Below are positions 44,724 to 53,077 of a stretch of DNA of 64,000 bases, piece by piece. Position numbers and translations under genes: made by a program. Within the stretch, counting starts at the first letter, position 1, and the number at the start of each line of letters is the position of its first letter. Origin of the DNA: an uncultured Candidatus Saccharibacteria bacterium (GTDB lineage Bacteria > Patescibacteriota > Saccharimonadia > Saccharimonadales > Saccharimonadaceae); assembly GCA_927910745.1 (NCBI GenBank), contig CAKMNX010000012.1, positions 1 to 64,000 on the forward strand, in the 5' to 3' direction. The notes beneath the pieces are model-generated. The model was not told where the DNA came from. It ran no database searches and saw nothing but the letters and a program-made list of their open reading frames with translations.

Positions 44724-45449
44724 TTAGTTCTTCTCCTTGTTGGTCGCCTTGGGCGTAAAGAGGCTATCGGGCACATGCAGGCGCGAGTCAGTTACATTAG
44801 TACTACCAGTTGGAGCTTCAATGCGCAGATTCTTGGAGCTATTAGCGAGAAGCTCCTTGGGGTAGGTAAAGGTCAGCTTGAAGCGCAACACCTTAGCTCC
44901 ACTGGCATCCTCGCCATAGCTGGTATCACTCACGGTGACATCGTCAGCCAGCTTGACGGTCTGGACACGGTTATCGCCATCAGTGTAGCTCAGCTTGGTA
45001 TTGAGGATCATTTTCTTGAGCTTATCCGTTGCCTCAAAGCTATTGGCTGCCGACCCCTCAATAGAGAGCTTGGTCTCAGACGGATCGAGGCTGACGGTCG
45101 ACATCTTCACATCATTGGGCGCAGCAGGGTTAATAGCACTGAGCACATCGAAAATCCGCGAGTCGATACTCTTATCCTTGTGCATCGAGGAGAGCTGAGC
45201 TAGTTGGTTTTGGATGGTGACAATCTGATTAGCATCTTTAACACTACTAATCTTGCCGTACTGGTCTTTGATCTCGTTGTCAGTCAGCCACTCGCGAGCG
45301 CTCTGCGTACCAACATACACCACTAGCAGCGCCACCGCTGCACCAGCAATGATGCTCACGAGAATGGAGAGCGATATCACACCATTGCGCATGCGCTGGG
45401 CATGCAGGTATTCACGCTTGACATCAGGAATGAGGTTAATCTCTATCAT
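44724..45449 (-). CDS. pilN: PilN-like pilus alignment protein
   Basis: 241 residues beginning MIEINLIPDVKREY; the N-terminal INLLP-type peptide is what PilM binds in other species. One membrane helix (GVISLSILVSIIAGAAVALLVVY) and an extracellular domain follow. The ATG overlaps the pilM stop (ATGA), and pilO follows directly (TAAATG). Confidence 0.9.
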   Translation of the reverse strand: MIEINLIPDVKREYLHAQRMRNGVISLSILVSIIAGAAVALLVVYVGTQSAREWLTDNEIKDQYGKISSVKDANQIVTIQNQLAQLSSMHKDKSIDSRIFDVLSAINPAAPNDVKMSTVSLDPSETKLSIEGSAANSFEATDKLKKMILNTKLSYTDGDNRVQTVKLADDVTVSDTSYGEDASGAKVLRFKLTFTYPKELLANSSKNLRIEAPTGSTNVTDSRLHVPDSLFTPKATNKEKN

Positions 45450-46498
45450 GCGTCGTTCCTCCGTTTTGCGAGGCCGACTGCTGTGGCAAACTCTGGTGCG
45501 ACGTTAGCCAATTGCTCTTGGCTCGTCTGCGGCATATGGATACCATGCCAGGGGTTACCCGGGGCGGTCGGAACCTCTACCTTGGCCGCAACATACTCGC
45601 TGAGATGTGGAATCATCTCGCCAAAGCCCGTCAGCGTAATGCTCGACACCTGGGCACTGGCGTAGCGCGTCTGGAAGAATTTGATCGATTTGATAAGCTC
45701 GCTGGCAAAGTTATCCAGCGCACCCTCAATAGCACGCACCACCTGCCCATCGAGCTTATCCTCCGCCAGACCAAACTTGAGAATGAACTGCCGAGCTTGG
45801 TCTTCCTGGACGCTGAGGTTTTGCACTGCCGACTTGACGAGACTGCTGACACCAGACGGAATAGTCCGGACAAGGCGCGGCGCTCCACCGTAGATAATGG
45901 CAAGGTCGGTCGAGAGTTCACCAATGTCGATCAGCATCACTGCGGCACCATTTGCCGCTTGCTGAGGCGGCGCAAAGGCCCGCACCATCGCGATTGGGTC
46001 GGGCTCGATAGCAATCACATTCAGTCCGAGACCCTCGATAAACTCAAGCTGATCCTCACTATATCCCTTCGACACACTGCTAATCAGCACCTCTTGCTGG
46101 TCGCTCGCGTGGAGCGATGGCCCCAGCAGCACCCAATCTACCTTAGCATCGTCCGCCATCGGCACATATTGGTCTATCTGGTATTTCATCGTGGCGCGCA
46201 GCTCAGCATCGGAAACTTGTGGCACATCGACCACTGTTGTAAAGGTCTTGTTGGAAGGGAGGCCAATCGCAACATTCTTCGTCTTGATACCACTCTGGCC
46301 CACGGCAGTCATAATAACTTCGCCCAGGCGACGGCGCGACTCTGGTGCATCGCTGCTAGTAATACGGCGGTCAACGGGCGCATACCCATGTGCTACGAGC
46401 TCCCACTCGTCGCCAGCTGGTGCTAACTGCAAAACCCGCACGGCATTGGTACCGATATCGAGTGCAAAGAAATCGCCCGACCCTTTTTGAAACTTCAT
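45446..46498 (-). CDS. pilM: PilM-like actin-fold pilus assembly protein
   Basis: About 350 residues with the FtsA/actin fold: ALDIGTNAVRVLQL (phosphate 1), VMLIDIGELSTDLAI (phosphate 2) and LTGFGEMIPHLSEYV (adenosine loop). It binds the N-terminus of PilN. TATAAT (46507-46512) with TTGCCT 18 bases further up lies eight bases before the ATG at 46498; an ATG at 46504 is only two bases from the -10 box. This promoter probably serves the whole pilMNO-x-BTC operon. Confidence 0.92.
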   Translation of the reverse strand: MKFQKGSGDFFALDIGTNAVRVLQLAPAGDEWELVAHGYAPVDRRITSSDAPESRRRLGEVIMTAVGQSGIKTKNVAIGLPSNKTFTTVVDVPQVSDAELRATMKYQIDQYVPMADDAKVDWVLLGPSLHASDQQEVLISSVSKGYSEDQLEFIEGLGLNVIAIEPDPIAMVRAFAPPQQAANGAAVMLIDIGELSTDLAIIYGGAPRLVRTIPSGVSSLVKSAVQNLSVQEDQARQFILKFGLAEDKLDGQVVRAIEGALDNFASELIKSIKFFQTRYASAQVSSITLTGFGEMIPHLSEYVAAKVEVPTAPGNPWHGIHMPQTSQEQLANVAPEFATAVGLAKRRNDA

Positions 46499-46603
46499 AC
46501 TCATCTATTATACATAAGCGACATTGGTTTAGGCAAGGGGGTTGGTGGAGGAAAATATCAGTAATTGACTTTTTCATCATTGTCTGATATATATGAGGTT
46601 ATT

Positions 46604-47376
46604 ATGAAATTCTTTGATCGACTCTCTCAAGAACCAAATACCACCCCCCCAATGAATTGAGTGATAAGTCGCCCGGCAGCCGGACACGGCGAGCGCTTGC
46701 GGCTGCGGCAGATCGACTTGCAGAGGAGCAACGTATACGCGAGAAAGAAATGCTCAAATATGAGCGCGAGGCTCAGCGCTCTCAGGAAATGCGCAGAGAA
46801 TTCCTGGAGCGTTCTGGGGCATACCCTGCACCGCCCGACCTATACGCACTATGGCTCTATGCTTATCTAGAGCAGGGCAACAAGATTACTCATCCAAGAG
46901 ATTATCCTTTCTCACGCGGACAGCTCGAGAAGGACGAGACAATTACACAGCAGTCGCTTGTCTCGATTGGGCCAAATGGTGCAGAATTTGAGGACAAAAA
47001 AGTATCGTATTATGACCAAAATGTTGTCTGGGTGCCAACGAAAAGCTGTGAGGGAAACTTGATTCCAACAGGCTATGGTTCTGACGCACTGACTATTATG
47101 TATTTACCCGACCTTGTCAATCTAGACACTCGCTCTACTTCTGGTGATAGGCGCCCAGGCTGGGAGTACGGTCACTCGAAACTGCTTACTCTGAAGCTCG
47201 ACAAGTTATCACCAACTGGCCTTCGCGCTTCAACAAATGAGCCAGGTGTCATCGAGTCCTATACCGATATAACCGACATGATCATGGGATTCACTGGTAA
47301 CTTCGACCCAGCAGCGATGTGCCAAAAGCTAAAAGATGCCAAGAACCGACCCAGCCAGGAGTTGGAACAACTATAG
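46604..47376 (+). CDS. Hypothetical protein (apparent frameshift near N-terminus)
   Basis: A soluble protein of about 257 residues: an N-terminal helical, charged region (AADRLAEEQRIREKEMLKYE, coiled-coil-like) and a mixed C-terminal part, no known motif. The uninterrupted frame begins only with a TTG at 46657. An ATG at 46604 with AGGTT before it reads MKFFDRLSQEPNTTPP and joins if the C7 run at 46644-46650 gains one C. Divergent from pilM. Confidence 0.7.
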
Positions 47377-47419
47377 CTCACGCTTTGCTATATTGAGTCT
47401 GGTATCTTCTACCATAATA

Positions 47420-47450
47420 AAGGAGCAGCTCCTAGCCTGCTCCTTTTCTT
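47420..47450. terminator. Bidirectional terminator
   Basis: AAGGAGCAG-CTCCTAGC-CTGCTCCTT with T-rich flanks on both strands, between convergent genes. Confidence 0.85.
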
Positions 47451-47474
47451 GTAGCCTGTAGCTAATCATCATAG

Positions 47475-49883
47475 CTAAAACCGCGGTGCGGCTTCTGTTG
47501 TGGTGGCGGTAGTGATGGGCAGGTCGTTGTTTTTGTTGTAACGCGAGCCCCACATAAAGACATCGGCACGTTGGTTGAGCACCTCAGCAGCTTCGGCAAG
47601 GTTATCCTTCTCAGCGCCAAAGGTGCGGCGCAGCTGGAGCTGGCGCGCCATGATGGTACCGTTGATGGTGAGCTTTTCTTTGCAAGTCTCAGCGGTGAGC
47701 CCATTGAAATACGCACCAACGTGACGGATCTCGTCGCAGGTAGAGATGACTCCCCCACTGCCACCGGTTGGCTGAGCAATCAGCCAGGCATTCACTTCTT
47801 TGACATTATGCCTGACGACGATATTCTTAGCCTTAATGACGAGCTGCGAAAGCTTGGTAGCATCATCTACTGTAGTGGCACCATACTTGAGGTCACCATC
47901 AATCGTCACTGTGCCGCTTGCTTCCACCACCAGCGTGCTACTACCGGGCAGTGTGCCGTGGATGGTGGCATCGCCGTTGACAGTGCGCACATTGTGGCCT
48001 GCAAAGCTCCCCACGTCGATGGACGTACCAGCCGCCGCGCCCCGGCCAAAGCTTGGCACCTTCACATTGCTCGGTGGCGCCCAGCGGCCAGCTGGCGTGG
48101 TGGTGTTGGCAAAGGCAAGGCTATCCTTAGCGCGGTCATAATCACCACCATACCCCCGCCGGCCAGACAATACACCGCCAGTAGCAGAAAGGATTTTACC
48201 GCCATTTTGCGGTGCCATCATGCCATACTCAGCCCAACTGCCGTACATATTGCCATCCTTAGTCGTCTTGAGAGTAACGATCTGTGCATCACCATTACCA
48301 CTCGCCGCGCCAATGCCGTTGCCGACGCGCAAGTCGCCACCCCAGATCTGCACCCATGGTAGCTTCGTCACTGTTACGCAGGCGGGCGAGGAGATGCGTC
48401 GCTCATTGCCGTCGGTGTGTTTATAATTATAATCTTTGATAGCAACGATGCGGCAGATCATATCCCCCACCTTGGCATCGGCAGCGTTGATATCTTTGGT
48501 GTCATTCAGGCGGGTGTGGCTGTCGAGATATTTTTTGTTCTCACGAAAGGTAGGCTCGTTGGTACAGTCGATCGGCTGCTTGCCGCGCAGCCAGGTGCAC
48601 GCTGTATCACTGCCACTGTAGCTACCCAGAGCATAGGGATATCCCACTGCCGCCCCACGGTCGAAGATGCTGCTCAAGCTGCCAAGGAACTGCTGGCGGT
48701 GCTGCCCCCGCACGATAAACTGGTAGGCCGCGGCTTCGCTCTCGCTTCGGTCTTTGTCGAGGCTTGCACCAGTGTTGTGGATGGATTCGTCGATCCGGCT
48801 AGGCGCAATATTCCCACCCTCCAGCGTCGCAAGCTTCTTGCCATCAATTGTGGCCGATGGATAGAGCTCAAAGTCTGAGTGCACACTAGCACACGCCGGA
48901 TCGCTGCGTCGCCACGCTGGGTCACCAGCAATGCCAGGTGACCACGATATTCGCTGACAGAGTGTGCGGCCAACGTCGCTCGTTTGGATGCGATAACTCG
49001 TGAAGCGGTCGGTCGTGCCGCCACTCGGATACACCGTATAAAAGAGCTGTCCAGACTGGCCCGTCACATTGCGCGCGAGGCTATGCCCACCACTGTAATT
49101 ATTAGCAAAGCCAGTACCATCCATCCCTACGGACACGGTTGCACTGTTGGGACCATTGTTGCGGAGATCATGCGCCCAGTAGATTTGTTCACCCGGAAAG
49201 GCTCGGACGGATTTTTGCATATTTTGCGTGCCAGGCCACTGCTTGCCCACATAGCTTTGGCCATTGATCGTCCAGGGTGGGATACGCCGCGTGATCGTCA
49301 CATTGACATCGCTCGTACCACAGGCAATATTCTCGCTGGCGGCAAGGGTACGCCCGCCATCAGTCGAGATACAGCTATACAGGCCAATCCCCACCGTACG
49401 CGACTGCCCCACCGGGATATCAAACTGGCCAATGTCGAGTTGCGCCCGCACTTCACCACCCTGGCTGGTGTATTGGTTTTGGCCACTAACGCGCCCGCGG
49501 TACATCACGCTCGACTGGACGTTCTTGATACGGCTATTGCGGTTGTAGTTCCAGTTCATGTTGCGGTCGAGGTGCATCGAGCTAATGTCGAAGGGACCCG
49601 AGCGGTTACCCGAGTAACCCGAGCCACGAATGACGATATCGACGAGGCCTGTCTGGTTGTGGTCAATTGATATACCCGACTTATAATAATTCCGCTCGCC
49701 AGGCTGCGAAAACCACACCACCGCACAGGGGCTACCACTGCGGCAGAGCTCGGGCAACTTTGCCTCTACCTCATTGTTGGGCCGAGCTGCCACCAGCCCG
49801 CCCAGCGCCGCACTCACCCCCACAGCGCACAGCAGCCCCAGCAGGCCAGCACGCACCAGTGATTGGCGACAAAAAATGTACAA
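47475..49883 (-). CDS. Large exported protein of unknown function, possible surface or pilus-associated protein
   Basis: 802 residues with a signal peptide (RAGLLGLLCAVGVSAALGGLVAARP) and no other membrane segment. The mature part is rich in Gly, Ser, Asn and Thr, has about a dozen cysteines, mostly paired, and a C-terminal region (SFAGHNVRTVNGDATIHGTL, then TLVVEASGTVTIDGDLKYG) that looks like a beta-solenoid-type repeat. The frame begins with TTG at 49883. An ATG at 49890 stands seven bases after TATAAT (49898-49903), but joining needs two extra bases in the T run or one less; start unresolved. Placed beside the pilus genes, it could be a tip adhesin (inference). Confidence 0.75.
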   Translation of the reverse strand: MYIFCRQSLVRAGLLGLLCAVGVSAALGGLVAARPNNEVEAKLPELCRSGSPCAVVWFSQPGERNYYKSGISIDHNQTGLVDIVIRGSGYSGNRSGPFDISSMHLDRNMNWNYNRNSRIKNVQSSVMYRGRVSGQNQYTSQGGEVRAQLDIGQFDIPVGQSRTVGIGLYSCISTDGGRTLAASENIACGTSDVNVTITRRIPPWTINGQSYVGKQWPGTQNMQKSVRAFPGEQIYWAHDLRNNGPNSATVSVGMDGTGFANNYSGGHSLARNVTGQSGQLFYTVYPSGGTTDRFTSYRIQTSDVGRTLCQRISWSPGIAGDPAWRRSDPACASVHSDFELYPSATIDGKKLATLEGGNIAPSRIDESIHNTGASLDKDRSESEAAAYQFIVRGQHRQQFLGSLSSIFDRGAAVGYPYALGSYSGSDTACTWLRGKQPIDCTNEPTFRENKKYLDSHTRLNDTKDINAADAKVGDMICRIVAIKDYNYKHTDGNERRISSPACVTVTKLPWVQIWGGDLRVGNGIGAASGNGDAQIVTLKTTKDGNMYGSWAEYGMMAPQNGGKILSATGGVLSGRRGYGGDYDRAKDSLAFANTTTPAGRWAPPSNVKVPSFGRGAAAGTSIDVGSFAGHNVRTVNGDATIHGTLPGSSTLVVEASGTVTIDGDLKYGATTVDDATKLSQLVIKAKNIVVRHNVKEVNAWLIAQPTGGSGGVISTCDEIRHVGAYFNGLTAETCKEKLTINGTIMARQLQLRRTFGAEKDNLAEAAEVLNQRADVFMWGSRYNKNNDLPITTATTTEAAPRF

Positions 49884-50007
49884 ATGTCATGCTTATGATT
49901 ATAGCAAAGTTACGGCGATTGTGCACTGTGTTCATGACGACGAACGCCAGATGGGGCACATAAGTAAGTAGCGTGTGTCCGAATTGCAACATCTATAATT
50001 ATCTCAC

Positions 50008-50148
50008 GCTCTACCTCCCCACACTCCCTCCGATGGAACACTATAAGGGTCGATACTTCCCAAGTATCGACCTCTTGACGCCAGGGCTGAAAACTCGTTA
50101 TTACAACGATTTTTACACTCCATCAGATGAAGCGATGGGCAGTAGAGC
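50008..50148 (+). repeat. Family A structured repeat, copy A4
   Basis: Outer arms GCTCTACCTCCCCA and TGGGCAGTAGAGC. Hairpin 1 GGTCGATACTT-CCC-AAGTATCGACC, perfect. Hairpin 2 AAAACTCGTT-ATTAC-AACGATTTTT. Hairpin 3 CACTCCATCAGATGAAG. It is followed by a separate hairpin (GATAGGCT...AGCCTATC, about 50157-50200) and then by copy B4. Confidence 0.85.
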
Positions 50149-50204
50149 TAACGCAGAGATAGGCTTTAAGATTTAGCTCCTAGAGCTAACCATAGCCTAT
50201 CACT

Positions 50205-50285
50205 ACACAAGAAAATATTTGGAGGCCAGCAACCAAGCACACACAAAAAGCTCTGCTGCACATTCTGGCTGAAGCATTCTTGATG
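50205..50285 (+). repeat. Family B hairpin repeat, copy B4 (weakened arms)
   Basis: ACAAGAAAATATTTGGAGGCCAG and, 35 bases on, TTCTGGCTGAAGCATTCTTG. The core matches the other copies, whereas the outer arms pair only poorly. Confidence 0.7.
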
Positions 50286-50422
50286 TAACAATGGGGCAAA
50301 ATAACACACCAACGGCGAAAGAGCCTTACATTTATAATTATATAACGCGCAATGCATCCACATTCCTCACATTTTCCTCTTCTGTCCTGCCGATTTCTCC
50401 CTTGCGCTGCTATACTATATAT

Positions 50423-51505
50423 ATGAGTCTATCTATTGGTATCGTTGGCCTGCCCAATGTTGGCAAGTCGACCCTTTTCAACGCCCTCACCAACAATGAT
50501 ATTTTGGCAGCCAACTACCCCTTTGCCACCATCGAGCCCAACACTGGCATTGTGCCTGTGCCCGATGAGCGCCTGAATGTATTGGCCAATATGTACCACG
50601 CCGAAAAGGTCGTGCCGGCCACTGTAACCTTTGTCGATATCGCCGGGCTAGTGGCTGGTGCTGCCAGTGGCGAAGGCCTGGGTAATAAGTTCCTCGCTCA
50701 TATTCGCCAGTGCGATGCAATCGTCCACATCGTCCGCGCCTTTGCAAATGACGATATAGTCCATGTCGATACCACTGTCGACCCGCAGCGCGATATCGAC
50801 ATCATTAACACCGAGCTCATGCTGGCAGACATCCAGACTATCGAGACTCGCCTCACCCGCCTCAGCAAAGAAGCTAAGGCCAACCCCAAGGCGCGCAGCA
50901 CACTCGAATATCTGCAGCAGTTGCGTGACGATCTTGCCGCTGGTACCCCTGTTCATCTGAACAAAAATATTATTCACGAAGCAATCGCCGACCTCCACCT
51001 CCTCACTGCCAAGCCAGTCATCTACGTCTTTAATGTCGACGAAGCCACCCTAGCCAATGCCGAAGCTAAAGCCCGCTTGGCGGCGCTAGCTCGTGGCAGC
51101 ACAGCGCTCTTCATCTGCGCCACACTAGAGGATGAGCTCAAGGGACTCGACACGAAGGATGCGCTAGAACTACTGGCGAGCTATGATGTGCCCGAGGCTG
51201 GCCTGACACAACTCATCCGAGCAGCGTACGATACGCTCGGCCTGCAGAGCTACCTCACCGCTGGACCCAAGGAGGTGCACGCGTGGACGATCCACCAAGG
51301 CTGGACGGCACCACAAGCGGCTGGGGTCATCCACACCGACTTCGAGCGAGGCTTCATTGCGGCGCAGGTAGTGGATTATGACGACCTCGTGGCAGCAGGA
51401 TCCGAGGCCAAAGCGCGCGAAGCAGGCAAAATCCGCACCGAAGGAAAAGCCTATGTCATGCAGCCAGGCGATGTGGTAGAATTTCGATTTAATGTAAGCA
51501 AGTGA
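50423..51505 (+). CDS. ychF: Redox-regulated ATPase of the Obg/YchF GTPase-like family
   Basis: 360 residues. Walker A GLPNVGKST at residues 8-16, DIAGLVAGAASGEGLGNKFL (G3 region), and FNVDE in place of the NKxD motif, the change that makes YchF prefer ATP over GTP. A C-terminal TGS-like domain ends with YVMQPGDVVEFRFNV. It associates with ribosomes and stress responses in other bacteria. The frame is open to 50291, but TATACT (50411-50416) ends six bases before the ATG at 50423, where the conserved protein begins. Confidence 0.96.
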   Translation: MSLSIGIVGLPNVGKSTLFNALTNNDILAANYPFATIEPNTGIVPVPDERLNVLANMYHAEKVVPATVTFVDIAGLVAGAASGEGLGNKFLAHIRQCDAIVHIVRAFANDDIVHVDTTVDPQRDIDIINTELMLADIQTIETRLTRLSKEAKANPKARSTLEYLQQLRDDLAAGTPVHLNKNIIHEAIADLHLLTAKPVIYVFNVDEATLANAEAKARLAALARGSTALFICATLEDELKGLDTKDALELLASYDVPEAGLTQLIRAAYDTLGLQSYLTAGPKEVHAWTIHQGWTAPQAAGVIHTDFERGFIAAQVVDYDDLVAAGSEAKAREAGKIRTEGKAYVMQPGDVVEFRFNVSK

Positions 51506-51527
51506 CCCTAGCTAAGAAGCATGAGCA

Positions 51528-51557
51528 AACTCGCCATGGGTTTATGGCGAGTTTTTT
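51528..51557 (+). terminator. Terminator of ychF
   Basis: AACTCGCCAT-GGGTTT-ATGGCGAGTT followed by TTTT, 22 bases after the stop codon. Confidence 0.88.
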
Positions 51558-51615
51558 GCATGGATTATTACTATAATCTTCTCAGAAGGTATAGCAAAGA
51601 GTACACTGGTGGTAT

Positions 51616-52248
51616 ATGCATCATTATGTGCGGCGCATTGCCATACCGGTCATACTCGAGGTTATTTTCATCGTCTCGTGTTTTGTCCTGCCACGGCACC
51701 TATATGTTTATAGCAATACGGCATTTTTCGTGGCGCTGCTTGGCTACATCATCGCAACAAAAAGTGTGAGTATACACCAGTGGTATCGTGCGCTCGCTGG
51801 CGGGTGGCACTTTTGGCGGCAGGTAGTAATCACGTTGGTTTGTGCAGCAGGAGCGTTTGGTGCGACGAGCCTGCTCGAGCAAGCCTTTCCTCACCTCACC
51901 ACAGGCGCTATTACAATGCCGGTCAAGACGGCAGGCGAGTTGCTACTCTTTGCGCTCTCAACCATCGTTTTCCCTGCCATTGTAGAGGAGACAATTTTTC
52001 GCAAGCAGATGATCTGCCTGACTAGTCGCACAGCAATCATCTGCACCACTTTGCTAAGTGCTATATTGTTTGCAGCAGAGCACTTTGTCGCACCGTGGGG
52101 TGTGCTGCTGGGCATGGTGTGGGCACTGCCATTTAGCTTGGCATATAGTATGACGCGCAACGTGTACGTACTAATGACGGCACATGCCATTGCGAGCATA
52201 CTCATCAATGGGCCAACGGTAGTGATGGCACTATTTGTTGTGCTATGA
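51616..52248 (+). CDS. CPBP family intramembrane metalloprotease
   Basis: 210 residues with six to eight hydrophobic segments. The conserved motif 1 is VEETIFRKQM (EExxxR) and motif 2 FAAEHF, which carry the catalytic glutamates and histidine of the CAAX-protease/bacteriocin-processing family. Role unknown; such proteins process peptides or membrane-anchored proteins. TACACT lies eight bases before the ATG. Confidence 0.85.
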   Translation: MHHYVRRIAIPVILEVIFIVSCFVLPRHLYVYSNTAFFVALLGYIIATKSVSIHQWYRALAGGWHFWRQVVITLVCAAGAFGATSLLEQAFPHLTTGAITMPVKTAGELLLFALSTIVFPAIVEETIFRKQMICLTSRTAIICTTLLSAILFAAEHFVAPWGVLLGMVWALPFSLAYSMTRNVYVLMTAHAIASILINGPTVVMALFVVL

Positions 52249-52345
52249 TGGGTGCGTTGCATATTTTACGGTATGTATACATCACGAGTCGCAGTGTTTG
52301 TTGTTTTCAAATCTGTCTATATATAATATATGGCGATACGAAAGG

Positions 52346-53077
52346 CTATCGCTCTGCCCTGCTTTTTTGCAATCGGTAAAACCGCTCTTGATTACCATGC
52401 GCGCCCTTCACGCTACTATCGGCTTTGTCGACAATTACACACTGGGTGCGCACCCACTGCTCGAAGTCACGCAGGATAGCGCGGCGCACGCTGTCATTTT
52501 TGACGATGCCACTGCGTGTAAGCTGCGCGCGCTGCGCCTCAAACTGCGGCTTAACCATTGCGATGATACTAGTTCGCGGACTGCTGATACGCACTAAGTG
52601 CGGTAGAATTTTGCGCAGACTAATGAACGATACATCAATGACAATAATGTCTGGTGTAGTGGCTGGCACAAAATTGCGAATGTCGGTTTTTTCATGCAGC
52701 TCAATGCGCGGGTCGCCACGCAGGCTGGGGTGGAGCTGCTCCGTCCCCACGTCCACCGCATACACCATGCGTGCACCATGTTGCAATGCATAGTCAGTAA
52801 AGCCGCCTGTGCTGCTACCAACATCAAGCACGATAGTATTATCAAATGAAATATTGAGCTGCTGCGCGACGCTGGCTAATTTAAGCCCCGCCCGCGACAC
52901 ATAGCGCTCGTGCGCCACCAGCTTTATCTGCGTCGACTCATCCACAAACATCCCCGGCTTATGCGCCACTACACCATCCACCAATACCTTGCCAAGGCGA
53001 ATCCAATTCTCGGCCGCCGAGCGTGTTGCTGCATGGCCACGCGCCACCATTGCTTTGTCTAGTCGTTGTTTTTGCAT
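52346..53077 (-). CDS. tlyA: TlyA-type rRNA 2'-O-methyltransferase
   Basis: 243 residues from the ATG at 53077. An S4 RNA-binding domain (QRLDKAMVARGHAATRSAAE) precedes an FtsJ-like domain with the SAM motif VLDVGSSTGGFTDYAL and DIIVIDVSFISL, MVKPQFEA. In mycobacteria TlyA methylates 16S and 23S rRNA and is needed for capreomycin sensitivity. TATAAT (53084-53089) ends six bases before the ATG, so the extra 25 upstream codons of the frame are not translated. Confidence 0.93.
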   Translation of the reverse strand: MQKQRLDKAMVARGHAATRSAAENWIRLGKVLVDGVVAHKPGMFVDESTQIKLVAHERYVSRAGLKLASVAQQLNISFDNTIVLDVGSSTGGFTDYALQHGARMVYAVDVGTEQLHPSLRGDPRIELHEKTDIRNFVPATTPDIIVIDVSFISLRKILPHLVRISSPRTSIIAMVKPQFEAQRAQLTRSGIVKNDSVRRAILRDFEQWVRTQCVIVDKADSSVKGAHGNQERFYRLQKSRAER

